64,000 bases of DNA from Thermoplasmatales archaeon. Lineage in GTDB: Archaea; Thermoplasmatota; E2; UBA202; JdFR-43. This document shows positions 53,249-62,112 of this stretch, in pieces (position 1 is the first letter of the stretch; each line of letters begins with the position of its first letter). The stretch lies in contig JACIWA010000001.1 of NCBI GenBank assembly GCA_014361195.1, forward strand, positions 214,832 to 278,831, read 5' to 3'. The notes below the pieces were generated by a model. That model was given only the letters and a program-made list of their open reading frames with translations. It was not told the origin of the DNA and ran no database searches. Made by a program: the position numbers and the translations under genes.

Positions 53249-53890
53249 ATGGAAGTTAAAAGATACCTTGGCTTCGGCTTTGAATCAAATGTCTATCTTA
53301 TAAAAACCGAGAAAATTGCTATTATCGATACTGGAACAGGTTTTTATTCAAAAAATTTAATAAACCAGCTGGAGAAGGAGATAAATATGGAGGAAATAGA
53401 TTACATAATCCTAACTCATGAGCATTTTGATCATTGTGGAGGAGCTAAAGAGCTAAAGGAATTAAGCAACTCAAAGATAGTTGCACACAAAAATTCTTCC
53501 TATATAATTGAAGAAGGGCTTGATATAAGTGCCTCCTTTTTCAATGCCATTCAGCCAAAAGTTGAAATTGATTTGAAAGTCAGAGGAGGAGAGGAAATAG
53601 ATTTAGGAGATATTAAATTAAAAATTTTACATACACCAGGTCACTCAAAAGGAAGCATAAGTATTTATGAGGAGGATAGCAAATCCCTCTTTTCTGGAGA
53701 TACAGTATTTGCCTATGGAAATGTTGGAAGAACAGATTTTTTTGGCGGGGATTTTGAAGAGTTGAGAAGTTCAATAAAAATTCTTAGCTCGCTAGAAGTT
53801 AAAAATTTATATCCAGGGCATGGAGAATATATCCTGAATAGCGGTGGAAAGCACGTTGCAATGGCAGAAAAAATGTTAGATAAATTTTAA
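53249..53890 (+). CDS. MBL-fold hydrolase (glyoxalase II-like)
   Basis: About 213 residues with the zinc motif THEHFDHCGG (57-62 core), HTPGHSKGSIS, SGDTVF and a final LYPGHGEY, i.e. the full two-metal ligand set of the glyoxalase II/RNase-like MBL branch. Substrate is unknown; thioester hydrolysis is typical of near relatives. The start at 53249 removes a lysine/asparagine-rich prefix and the overlap with the divergent small gene. tRNA-Leu follows 31 bases downstream. Confidence 0.88.
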   Translation: MEVKRYLGFGFESNVYLIKTEKIAIIDTGTGFYSKNLINQLEKEINMEEIDYIILTHEHFDHCGGAKELKELSNSKIVAHKNSSYIIEEGLDISASFFNAIQPKVEIDLKVRGGEEIDLGDIKLKILHTPGHSKGSISIYEEDSKSLFSGDTVFAYGNVGRTDFFGGDFEELRSSIKILSSLEVKNLYPGHGEYILNSGGKHVAMAEKMLDKF

Positions 53891-53921
53891 TATATTTTAT
53901 ATTTTCAAAATAGTCAAGATA

Positions 53922-54006
53922 GCAGGGGTTGCCGAGCTTGGACAAAGGCGCAGGCTTGAGGGGTCTGTCTCGTAGGAGTTCGAGGGTTCAAATCCCTCCC
54001 CCTGCA
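53922..54006 (+). tRNA. tRNA-Leu (GAG)
   Basis: Acceptor GCAGGGG/CCCCTGC, anticodon arm CAGGC-TTGAGGG-GTCTG (anticodon GAG), a long class II variable arm (TCTCGTAGGAGTTC region), and T arm GAGGGTTCAAATCCCTC. Discriminator A, no CCA, no intron. Confidence 0.94.
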
Positions 54007-54028
54007 CTAATTTTAACCATTAAAAATA

Positions 54029-54101
54029 TGCGGGCGCCGGGATTCGAACCCGGGCATTGAGCTTGGAAGGCTCATATCCTAACCAGCTAGATCACGCCCG
54101 C
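54029..54101 (-). tRNA. tRNA-Gly (TCC)
   Basis: On the minus strand GCGGGCG pairs with CGCCCGC, the anticodon arm is TGAGC-CTTCCAA-GCTCA (anticodon TCC), and the T arm is CCCGGGTTCGAATCCCGG. It faces tRNA-Leu(GAG) tail to tail with a 22-base gap. CCA is not encoded. Confidence 0.94.
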
Positions 54102-54171
54102 TGTATGTAAAAACAAAAGGATATTTTAAAATTTTTGCGATGGTTTTATTTATTTGTAATGCTTTGTTTTT

Positions 54172-55518
54172 ATGAAAAAGAGCTTAATTTTTGTTATATT
54201 TCTTCTTATTCTTTTGCCATCTGAGGATTTCAATGGTAATAAAAATTGGGAGATAGAAACAATTGATATGCAGGAGAATATAGGAATGGATACAAGTATA
54301 TGCATATTCAATGAAGATATTTTTATTTCGTATTATGATGTTGAGAGAAAGATTTTAAAGCTCGCATCTTTTGTAAATGGGAAATGGGGCATAGAAATAG
54401 TTGATTCAGGAAATGTAGGAATTTATTCTTCAATTGCTGTTGATTCCTATGGACTCTTGCACATAGTTTATTATGATGCGAATAATGATAGCCTTAAATA
54501 TGCAAAAAAGAACAATTTCTGGAAAATTGATACACTGGATTATGGAGGTGTTGGAAAACATGCATCAATTGCAATTTCAAATGATATTGTTCATGTAAGC
54601 TATTATGATGAAAGAAATGGAAATTTGAAATATGCAAGAATTGAAGGAGATGAAAAGAGCATAGAAATAGTTGATTCAGGAAATGCAGGAATTTATTCTT
54701 CAATTGCTGTCGATGCGTTTGGGCGTCCGCATATAAGTTATGGTAATGTAAGAGGAAAGCTATTTTATGCATTTTTAAAAGATGGAAAATGGATTATAGA
54801 AGAAATTGATAAAAATAGTGTAATATGGGAATCAACTTCAATTGCAATTGATAATCTCTCGCACCCCCACATATGCTATTATGATATTTCAAGAGATGAT
54901 GTTTGGTTTTTAAAGCACGCGTATTTTGATGGTAAAAAATGGAGGGTGGAGGTTATAGACCCTGATTTGATAGGATTTTATAATTCAAAGGGTGCATCAA
55001 TTGCAGTCGATTCTTATAAAAGAATTCATGTTGCATATTTTGGATGGAAAGGATGGGATTTGAAATATGCTTATTTTGATGGAGAATGGCATCTGGAGAA
55101 AGTAGATGAAGAAGGAGATGTTGGAGCATACCCTTCGATTGCTATTGATTCAAATGGCTATCCCCATATAAGTTATACTGATAGAAGCAATCTTGACTTA
55201 AAATATGCAAGGAAGATAAATTATGAGCCTAAAAAGCCGGAAAAATCAAAGGGAAAAATTTTTGCTAAAATTGGAAAAGAATTCTTTTATGAAACAATTT
55301 CAAACGATTTTGATGGAGATAAAATAAGATACGGATGGGACTGGAATGGTGATGAAATAGTTGATGAATGGACGGATTTCTATGAGCCAGGAAATAAAAT
55401 AAAAATATCACATTTATGGAATAAACCTGGAATTTATAAAATAAAGGTTATAGCGGAAGATGAAAAAGGTTTTTTAAGCAAATGGTCGGAGGGAAAGATA
55501 ATTTTTGTCATAAAATAA
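54172..55518 (+). CDS. Exported BNR-like repeat protein with PKD-like tail
   Basis: The 448-residue protein has a signal peptide (MKKSLIFVIFLLILLPSEDF) and about seven ~50-residue repeats of the form SIAVDSYGLLHIVYYD...LKYA(R/K), expected to fold as a beta-propeller. Nearly identical DNA in the repeats (e.g. GATTCAGGAAATG(T/C)AGGAATTTATTC) suggests recent internal duplication. Residues ~365-448 (FDGDKIRYGWDWNGDEIVDEW...YKIKVIAEDEKG) are a PKD/calcium-type domain. Located at the cell surface or secreted; ligand unknown. Same general design as the protein at 1-1753 but with normal AT-rich composition. Confidence 0.85.
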   Translation: MKKSLIFVIFLLILLPSEDFNGNKNWEIETIDMQENIGMDTSICIFNEDIFISYYDVERKILKLASFVNGKWGIEIVDSGNVGIYSSIAVDSYGLLHIVYYDANNDSLKYAKKNNFWKIDTLDYGGVGKHASIAISNDIVHVSYYDERNGNLKYARIEGDEKSIEIVDSGNAGIYSSIAVDAFGRPHISYGNVRGKLFYAFLKDGKWIIEEIDKNSVIWESTSIAIDNLSHPHICYYDISRDDVWFLKHAYFDGKKWRVEVIDPDLIGFYNSKGASIAVDSYKRIHVAYFGWKGWDLKYAYFDGEWHLEKVDEEGDVGAYPSIAIDSNGYPHISYTDRSNLDLKYARKINYEPKKPEKSKGKIFAKIGKEFFYETISNDFDGDKIRYGWDWNGDEIVDEWTDFYEPGNKIKISHLWNKPGIYKIKVIAEDEKGFLSKWSEGKIIFVIK

Positions 55519-55552
55519 TGCAAATTTTAAATATTTTTAAGAAATATTCCTC

Positions 55553-56593
55553 ATGAATGAAATAATAAGGAGGCTTTGCAATGCTCATGGCATTTCTGGC
55601 TATGAAGATGAAATAAGAGAAATCATAAGAGAAGAGCTTCAGAAATTCGTTGATAAAATAGAAGTAGATAATTTAGGGAATATAATTGCTTTTAAAGATG
55701 GAGAAGGGCCAAGTATAATGCTTTGCGCTCACATGGATGAAATTGGTTTAATGGTAAAGAGTATAGGCGAAGATGGTTTTATAAAATTTTTAAAAATTGG
55801 AGGATGGTTTGATCAGAGCTTGATAAACAGAAGAGTTATCATACATGGGGAAAAGGGGAAAAGATATGGAGTAATTGGCTTCAAACCACCCCATATTATG
55901 AAAGAGGAGGAAAAAAAGAAGGCAATTCTTGCGGAAGAAATGTTCATTGATACGGGAGCAAAAAGCAGGGAAGAAGTGGAAAAAGAGGGAGTAAGAATAG
56001 GAAGCCCTATCACGCTGGATGTGGAAATGAAGGAATTAATAAACAACAGAATAACTGGAAAAGCAATTGATGACAGAATAGGCATTGCAATGATGATTGA
56101 AGCAATTAAAAGAATAAAGAATAATTCAAAAATATATTTAGTTGGAACAGTGCAGGAAGAAGTGGGGCTTAAAGGAGCAAAAACAAGCGCTTATAAAATT
56201 TCTCCAGATGTTGCAATAGTTTGTGAGGTAGCGGTTGCAAAAGATTATCCAGGAGCGGATGAAAAAGAAAAAAGCATAAAAATTGATGGAGGCGCGGTGA
56301 TAACCGTTGTGGACGCAGGCGGGCGCGGGCTGATAGTGCAGAGGAATGTGCTGAAATGGCTTGAAGAGACTGCAAAGAAGGAGGGGATAAAATATCAGCT
56401 TGAGGTAAGTGAAGGAGGGACAACAGATGCAACCGCAATACATCTGACAAAGGAAGGAATTCCTTGTGGGGTAGTGAGTGTGCCAACAAGATATATGCAT
56501 TCCGGGGTGGAGATGATTAGCTTGAATGATTTTGAGGAATGTGTTAAACTCGTTTCTAAAGCAATTGATAACTTAAAACTTCTTTATGAATAA
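55553..56593 (+). CDS. M42-family metallo-aminopeptidase
   Basis: The 346-residue protein matches the M42 (TET/deblocking aminopeptidase, once 'endoglucanase') family: LCNAHGISGYEDEIRE, CAHMDEIGLMVKSI (metal His and Asp), GKAIDDRIGIAMMIEA, VGTVQEEVGLKGAKTSA with catalytic Glu, VVDAGGR and IPCGVVSVPTRYMHSGVEM (metal His). Cytoplasmic dodecameric shells of this type trim peptides to amino acids. This fits the extracellular peptidases in the window. It overlaps trm5 convergently by 21 bases. Confidence 0.93.
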   Translation: MNEIIRRLCNAHGISGYEDEIREIIREELQKFVDKIEVDNLGNIIAFKDGEGPSIMLCAHMDEIGLMVKSIGEDGFIKFLKIGGWFDQSLINRRVIIHGEKGKRYGVIGFKPPHIMKEEEKKKAILAEEMFIDTGAKSREEVEKEGVRIGSPITLDVEMKELINNRITGKAIDDRIGIAMMIEAIKRIKNNSKIYLVGTVQEEVGLKGAKTSAYKISPDVAIVCEVAVAKDYPGADEKEKSIKIDGGAVITVVDAGGRGLIVQRNVLKWLEETAKKEGIKYQLEVSEGGTTDATAIHLTKEGIPCGVVSVPTRYMHSGVEMISLNDFEECVKLVSKAIDNLKLLYE

Positions 56594-57556
56594 CTCCATC
56601 CCAACTTTATATTTCGAAGGAGAATAATTTCCTATAACTCTAATATTTTCTATTTCCGCTTCATAGCCCTCGCTCCTTATTTTTTCCTTTATCTCTTCCA
56701 CCCTTTTATCAATTTTTTTTCTTTCAATTATTTCATAATAATGAATAATTTTTCCTTTTTCAATCGCAAAGGGAAGAAAATCAAAGCTTTTATGCGGTAA
56801 ATTCATTATTACATGCTCCGCAGATGGCAAACAGGGCAAAACATCTTTTGCATCTCCTTCAATCACTTCAATATTTTTTATTTTATTCAACAAAATATTT
56901 TCCCTTGCATATTTTATTGCATCTACATTTTTATCTATTGCAAAAATCTTTTTTGCTTTTGAAAACTTTGCTATTAAAAGGCTAAAAGGAGCTACGCCCG
57001 CGAACATATCAATTACAATTTCATTCTCCCCAACCATTTTTGCAACCCTCATCCTCTCGCCAGCAAGGCGAGGGGAAAAATAAACTCTGGATATATCAAG
57101 CTTTATTTTTATTCCATATTCATTATGAATTGTCTCTGTTTTATTCTCCCCTGCAATAAATTCAACATTTCTAACCCTATACTCATCATAAACACCTCTA
57201 TCATAAAAAACTGATTTTATATGCTTGTTTGATAATAGTATTGCATTCGCAATCTCCTTTAAGTTTTCTTCTCTCCCTCTCAAAATTGCTATCTCACCTA
57301 TTATATCAATTGAAAGGGTGGATGGCTTTATTCCTTTAGACGCCAGAATCTCTTCATAGCTTTCTATTTTTATATATTCAAAATCTTTTTCGCATATAAA
57401 GCAACCTTCAATCTCGATTTCTTTTTCAACTGGAAAATAGACATAATTTTCATCTCTTATAACCTTGAACTCCTTTGAAATCAAATTTTTTTCAATTAAT
57501 TTTTTTCTTATCTCTTCCGCTTTATTTTTCGGAATTGCAATGCAAATATGCTTCAC
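56573..57556 (-). CDS. trm5: tRNA (guanine37-N1)-methyltransferase Trm5
   Basis: The 327-residue enzyme methylates G37 beside the anticodon. The N-terminal D1 domain (1-~65) is present, then FYDRGVYDEYRVRNVEFIAGE, the SAM site VIDMFAGVAPFSLLIAK, FAIDKNVDAIKYARENI and the family motif NLPHKSFDFL, ending with GNYSPSKYKVGMELFI. It uses S-adenosylmethionine. Start at the ATG 57556 matches the family; upstream AT-rich sequence provides a divergent promoter shared with dphB. Confidence 0.93.
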   Translation of the reverse strand: MKHICIAIPKNKAEEIRKKLIEKNLISKEFKVIRDENYVYFPVEKEIEIEGCFICEKDFEYIKIESYEEILASKGIKPSTLSIDIIGEIAILRGREENLKEIANAILLSNKHIKSVFYDRGVYDEYRVRNVEFIAGENKTETIHNEYGIKIKLDISRVYFSPRLAGERMRVAKMVGENEIVIDMFAGVAPFSLLIAKFSKAKKIFAIDKNVDAIKYARENILLNKIKNIEVIEGDAKDVLPCLPSAEHVIMNLPHKSFDFLPFAIEKGKIIHYYEIIERKKIDKRVEEIKEKIRSEGYEAEIENIRVIGNYSPSKYKVGMELFIKKF

Positions 57557-57584
57557 ATATATAAATCCCCAAATATATACATTT
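57557..57584. promoter_or_regulatory. Compact divergent promoter between trm5 and dphB
   Basis: Only 28 bases separate the two start codons. They contain TATATAAAT (plus strand, about 57558-57566, ~23 bases before the dphB ATG) and TATATATTTGG (minus strand, ~57570-57580, ~20 bases before the trm5 ATG). Both transcripts would be leaderless. Confidence 0.5.
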
Positions 57585-58397
57585 ATGCTTTCTTTTATAG
57601 GCCTAGGACTATGGGATGAGAAAGATATAACATTGAAAGGATTAGAAGAAGCAAAAAAATGCGATAAAATTTTTGCGGAATTCTATACAAGCAAAATCGG
57701 CGTTGGTATAGAAAAAATAGAAGAATTAATAGGAAAAAAAATCCATGTTTTGAGTAGAGAAGAGGTAGAGAATGGAAAAATTTTATTGGAAGAGGCAAAA
57801 AAGAAAAGAGTTGCTCTACTTGTGCCAGGCGACCCGATGGAAGCCACAACGCATATTGATCTCAGGATAAGGGCGATTGAGGAAGGAATTGAAACAAAAA
57901 TTTTTCATGGTGTTAGCATTATATCTGCATCCGCAAGTTTTGTTGGATTACAAACTTATAAATTTGGAAGAGTAATAAGCATTGCTAAGCCATCTAAGGG
58001 CTATTTCCCTCTCTCACCTTATGAAAATCTTAAAGAAAATTTTAAGGCGGGGCTCCATTCATTATTGCTACTTGACATTGGAATGAGTGCAAATGAGGCA
58101 ATGGAAATTCTTCTTGAAATGGAGAAAATGAAAAAAGAAAAAGTTGTTGATGAAAACTCATTTATTGTGGTAATTGCAAGAATTTCTTCAGATGACGCAA
58201 TTGCGAGAGCAAATGAAATAAAATATTTAATAAAGGAAGATTTTGGCGAATTGCCACACTCAATAATTTTCCCTGGAAAACTGCATTTTATGGAGAAAAA
58301 AGCACTAATAAAAATAGCAAATGCTCCAGAAAAAATAATAGAAGGGGAAAGAGATTATGGTGCTACTGGTTTTGGCTCAACCCATTCTGGGCTGTAG
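57585..58397 (+). CDS. dphB: Diphthine synthase
   Basis: About 270 residues. It methylates the modified histidine of elongation factor 2 with SAM, a step of diphthamide synthesis found only in archaea and eukaryotes. Motifs: FIGLGLWDEKDITLKGLEE, KIFAEFYTS, LVPGDPMEATTHIDLRIRA, HGVSIISASASFVGLQTYKFG and SIIFPGKLHFMEKKAL. The ATG at 57585 gives the family start; 57465 would read antisense through trm5. About 25 C-terminal residues after NAPEKI are extra compared with the usual end and overlap the convergent surface-protein gene by 43 bases. Confidence 0.93.
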   Translation: MLSFIGLGLWDEKDITLKGLEEAKKCDKIFAEFYTSKIGVGIEKIEELIGKKIHVLSREEVENGKILLEEAKKKRVALLVPGDPMEATTHIDLRIRAIEEGIETKIFHGVSIISASASFVGLQTYKFGRVISIAKPSKGYFPLSPYENLKENFKAGLHSLLLLDIGMSANEAMEILLEMEKMKKEKVVDENSFIVVIARISSDDAIARANEIKYLIKEDFGELPHSIIFPGKLHFMEKKALIKIANAPEKIIEGERDYGATGFGSTHSGL

Positions 58398-61300
58398 CAT
58401 ATGAGTGTTGGGTCTCCGAATATCACTTGAACATTTGTAACCTGCATTGATGATGGTCCATACATTGCAAAGTCATCGCCAGTGGTATAGTCTCGCTGAT
58501 GCAAATATATGTATGTGGATAATGCTTCTCCTATTGGTTTTCCTTCAACCATGAAATCATATATCCACCAGTCATCAAGCAAATCTTCCTGTGGGCATAA
58601 ACCAGTTCCCGCATTTCCATACCATAACACTGCTCCATGCTCAAGATATATATCTGGGCCGAAATGCTGACCTGTTGTACATGACATCCATAGTTCTATT
58701 TCGCTGTGCAAATTCTGGAATAGCTGGTCAACCCATTTGAAATGAATGAAGTCATATAGATTTGGCTCTTTTGCATTATACCATGTGAATCCACCCCATC
58801 TCGGGTCTTTTGTTTGAGTATCATCATACATGTATCCACGCCATCCATCCCACCATGTAAAATCGTGCAAATGGTGATATCTTGGCTCCGCTTGTGGGAA
58901 ATCCTCTGCCCAATTGCGAGGTTGTGCGGAAATTCCGCTTCCTCCTGTTCCATGGCCAGAATAATAACTAACAAGTGCCCCAGTATTATATCTTTCAAGC
59001 AGATTTTCCCATATACAATGACCTTCATAGAATCTTCCATGAGAGCTGAATGATTTTTTTAATTCACGAGATGAATATACTGTATATGATTTTCCATCAT
59101 TTGTGCGCCATGTGTGACCATCTGGGAAGTTCATTAGCTGGGAAGTTGTAACATTTCTCCCTGGATTTGCATAAATTATTGCTGGATATAATATATTTCT
59201 GCATATCAATGCGGTTTGCATTGCGGGTGTATCAAATATTATTTGTCCCGCATATGAATTATTTCCTGTCATTGCAAGTATTACAAGGTGGCGAATATCA
59301 TCTTCTCTGTCCGCAACAAATAAATATGCTTCTTTTCCTGGCAAATCTAAGTTATATTTCACTGTTAGATTGTATATTCCATCATGTATTGCGGTAAACC
59401 ATCTCTTCTCCAAATCAAAGCCGGGGCTTGGTATATTTCCTCCAAGTAAATCTTTTAGGAAATCTATCCAGTCAAATGGCTCACTCATTGATGGAAGATG
59501 GCCTTGAGCTCTGCATCCATGATACCATCCTCCGCCGTATGTGCGCCATGTTGTTGCCTTATCAAGTATATCATATGCTTCTGCTGCTTCTCCAATGCTT
59601 AAAACTGGTGAGCCATGGTATGCTGCTATCATTCCCGCTGGTGCAAAATAGCCATTAAGCGTTGCAAGAGAAGTAATTGTTATGAAATTCTCTGATTTTG
59701 GATCTTTCTTTATTGCATCAACTACTTCCGCCATTGTCTTGTATTCTGTAACACTTCCAGGCAAGCTTGCGGAGCTTACCTTACCTATATTGACAAATAT
59801 TATGTTTGATACTCCGAGCTTTGATAATGCGGATGTTGTTTCTGCAGGAACGCTATCTTCCTTCACATAGAGCAATGGAGCATGCTTTAAGGAAGCAATT
59901 ACCGCAGCATTTGCAGAGGATAAGGCCGCATTAACTCTTTTTGGATTATGCTCCCTAACTTCTATTTTTATATGATATGGTATTGAATCACTCATCTTTT
60001 CCTGTCCATATGGATAATGAGGAGCAACAATTGCGGTCCATTTTCCTGTCATTGGATAATGTGCTTCTACAGTGTGCTCTTTGCTATATGTTGGTTCCCA
60101 TCTGCGCCATTTCTCAAATCCTATACCTTCCCAATGCCCTCCATTCCATACATGTATCGGATTTATTGGACCACCATTCCAATGTGGCACAGACGGATCT
60201 CTTATATTTCCATATGGATCAATTAGGAATACTTCTAAATAGCTTGGCTCATCTGTTGTTACAGTAACTTTTATACTGCAATCTGTTGTTGAAATTGGTA
60301 TTGTATATCTATCCCCACTATAAACGGTTACTTCAAGTGTCCAGTCACCGCTATTTGAACCAACATATGGAATCCATAATCCTGGAGTTGAAACTGGGAA
60401 GTATATGTTTGTATTATCTCCTCTTGCATCATATGGGAAAGGCCAGTCTTCTTCAGTGCCAGGCTCATATCTTGGAGTTATTATTCCTACCGCAGGTGAA
60501 TCTTTCCCGCGAGTATAAACAGTCATTGCTCCCCAGCTCTTATCAAGGAACATTGGCAAAGCTTGCTTTCCTCCAAAATCTTTAAGTTTTGAACTTCCTT
60601 TTGGAGCGGTTGTTACTTTTGTTTTAACTACAAGTGTTGCATCCTTATCAACTACTGTATTAATCTCATCTTCAAAATCACTTCCATCAACAGTAACGAC
60701 CGCAATGCTTGAAGTTGTCCATTTTGTTGTTGCTATTTCAGCTGCTGCTTTAACTGGATCTGCATTCAGCACATATTCTGTTGCGGTCATTCCGTGTCTT
60801 GCAAGATATGTATTCCAGTCATCCAGTAGGTATTGAGTTGTGTCATCAACTGTTCCAAACCAGTGAGTTTGCTTATTTACTCCTCTATAAACAATCGGTG
60901 AAACATATCTCTTTCCATCCTTGATATAGTTTGCAGCAGGTATCGCAGCTATATATGCATACTCATCTTTATTGCTATTTGGGTCATCATTAACAACAAA
61001 TGTCTGTGCAACAGGAATTATTTCTGGCTGTGGAATCGGGCCAGGTGGCGGAGGGGCGCTTACTCCAAGAGTTAATGTTAAAGTATATACTCCTGAGCCA
61101 TATAAGAAGTAATTCTTCGGCCACTTGCTTTTATCCCATCCAGGGAACATATCTATTTTTATCTTCCATGTTCCACTCACATCAGCGGGATAAAGAAGTG
61201 TATCATCTCCATAATATTGGGCACTATAAACCCATTTGCCACTTGGATCATAGAGATGTATATCAAAATCTGATTTTTGCATTGGCTTTATTTCTACTTT

Positions 61301-62041
61301 TATCCCCTGCCCAGCGCTAACATCAAAGCTATACCAGTCTTCCCAGTCATTCATGTCCATGTAACCATAATATGTGCCTGGTGTAATTTTAAGTGCCTGT
61401 GATATGTCATTTCCCGCATCTTTTCCGCTACCCGCATCATTTTGTCCCTCTATTTTAACATCAAAAGTATATTCTCCAGCAGTTGCCCCGCTTCCCACAT
61501 ATATGCGAATTGCCCATGATCCTGTTTTGTCTGAAGTAAATTCAACGCTCTCCGCAGCATTTCCCGCATTTGCAGAAGTTGCAGCAACGCTTCCATCAGG
61601 TTTTACAAGTTGCAAATCAAAGTTTGATTTTGGGTTAAGTGTAACCTTTATCTTTTGCTTTTCACACACTGAAAATGAGTACCAGTCTTCATTATCTTTA
61701 CCTGGCTCAAGCTCACCAGTAAATTTTCTTCCGGGTGCTTCATCTCTAACTTCTCCAGGATATATTGGCAATGCTCTCTTCATCTCATTTCCTGTATCAA
61801 CATTGTAGCCAGCATCATTCCCCTCTCCAAGAATTCCTACTTCTTCACTATCATCTCTTATGTAGCTGTCAAGAAGGTAGCCCTTTACTTCTTCATTTCC
61901 TGATATATCTGTTGTTTTTATTTTCTCCTGCAATTTTGTTATAGGCTTGCTCTTCTCAGGTTGCATTGTTATTCCAAAGCCCATCGCAGATATTGCTAAT
62001 AACACCACAATTCCTACCGCTATTTTCGCTTTTCCTTTCAT
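58355..62041 (-). CDS. Large surface protein with clan CD (C25-like) peptidase domain
   Basis: The 1228-residue protein has a signal/anchor (~5-27), two PPC-type beta domains (~98-197 and ~213-327; DWYSFSV...GEYTFDVK), a proline hinge (APPPPGPIPQPE), a region resembling cell-wall-binding repeat 2 (~715-760; PLLYVKEDSVP..ALSKLGVSNIIFVN) and a C-terminal peptidase with His1030 (YYSGHGTGGSG) and Cys1121 (LWMSCTTGQHFG) plus VIFGDPTLICY near the end. It is probably an abundant cell-surface protease or S-layer-like protein: a strong GGAGG site (62049-62053) and a doubled promoter box precede it. Its composition is richer in Gly, Ala, Trp and Tyr than its neighbours. Confidence 0.88.
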   Translation of the reverse strand: MKGKAKIAVGIVVLLAISAMGFGITMQPEKSKPITKLQEKIKTTDISGNEEVKGYLLDSYIRDDSEEVGILGEGNDAGYNVDTGNEMKRALPIYPGEVRDEAPGRKFTGELEPGKDNEDWYSFSVCEKQKIKVTLNPKSNFDLQLVKPDGSVAATSANAGNAAESVEFTSDKTGSWAIRIYVGSGATAGEYTFDVKIEGQNDAGSGKDAGNDISQALKITPGTYYGYMDMNDWEDWYSFDVSAGQGIKVEIKPMQKSDFDIHLYDPSGKWVYSAQYYGDDTLLYPADVSGTWKIKIDMFPGWDKSKWPKNYFLYGSGVYTLTLTLGVSAPPPPGPIPQPEIIPVAQTFVVNDDPNSNKDEYAYIAAIPAANYIKDGKRYVSPIVYRGVNKQTHWFGTVDDTTQYLLDDWNTYLARHGMTATEYVLNADPVKAAAEIATTKWTTSSIAVVTVDGSDFEDEINTVVDKDATLVVKTKVTTAPKGSSKLKDFGGKQALPMFLDKSWGAMTVYTRGKDSPAVGIITPRYEPGTEEDWPFPYDARGDNTNIYFPVSTPGLWIPYVGSNSGDWTLEVTVYSGDRYTIPISTTDCSIKVTVTTDEPSYLEVFLIDPYGNIRDPSVPHWNGGPINPIHVWNGGHWEGIGFEKWRRWEPTYSKEHTVEAHYPMTGKWTAIVAPHYPYGQEKMSDSIPYHIKIEVREHNPKRVNAALSSANAAVIASLKHAPLLYVKEDSVPAETTSALSKLGVSNIIFVNIGKVSSASLPGSVTEYKTMAEVVDAIKKDPKSENFITITSLATLNGYFAPAGMIAAYHGSPVLSIGEAAEAYDILDKATTWRTYGGGWYHGCRAQGHLPSMSEPFDWIDFLKDLLGGNIPSPGFDLEKRWFTAIHDGIYNLTVKYNLDLPGKEAYLFVADREDDIRHLVILAMTGNNSYAGQIIFDTPAMQTALICRNILYPAIIYANPGRNVTTSQLMNFPDGHTWRTNDGKSYTVYSSRELKKSFSSHGRFYEGHCIWENLLERYNTGALVSYYSGHGTGGSGISAQPRNWAEDFPQAEPRYHHLHDFTWWDGWRGYMYDDTQTKDPRWGGFTWYNAKEPNLYDFIHFKWVDQLFQNLHSEIELWMSCTTGQHFGPDIYLEHGAVLWYGNAGTGLCPQEDLLDDWWIYDFMVEGKPIGEALSTYIYLHQRDYTTGDDFAMYGPSSMQVTNVQVIFGDPTLICYSPEWVEPKPVAP

Positions 62042-62072
62042 TTTTCAGCCTCCAATATATAATAAAAAACAT

Positions 62073-62112
62073 ATTTATATTTATTTCGTTTCATTTATAT
62101 TTATTTCGTTTC
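62073..62112 (-). repeat. Exact 20-bp tandem duplication carrying the promoter box
   Basis: Two perfect adjacent copies (62073-62092 and 62093-62112) of, on the minus strand, GAAACGAAAT-AAATATAAAT. Each holds a BRE-like CGAAAT followed by a TATA-like AAATATAA. The outer copy would start RNA near 62071, leaving a ~30-base leader containing the GGAGG site; the inner copy would start near 62051. The outer copy also contains the stop codon of the PdxS-like gene. Confidence 0.8.

Noticed and set aside
54172..55518. The near-identical repeats as a CRISPR or mobile repeat
   Set aside because: They are in-frame internal repeats of one propeller protein, about 50 codons long, without spacers.
57465..57584. 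40-residue N-terminal extension of dphB
   Set aside because: It is antisense to trm5, hydrophobic and absent from the family; the ATG at 57585 gives the conserved start.
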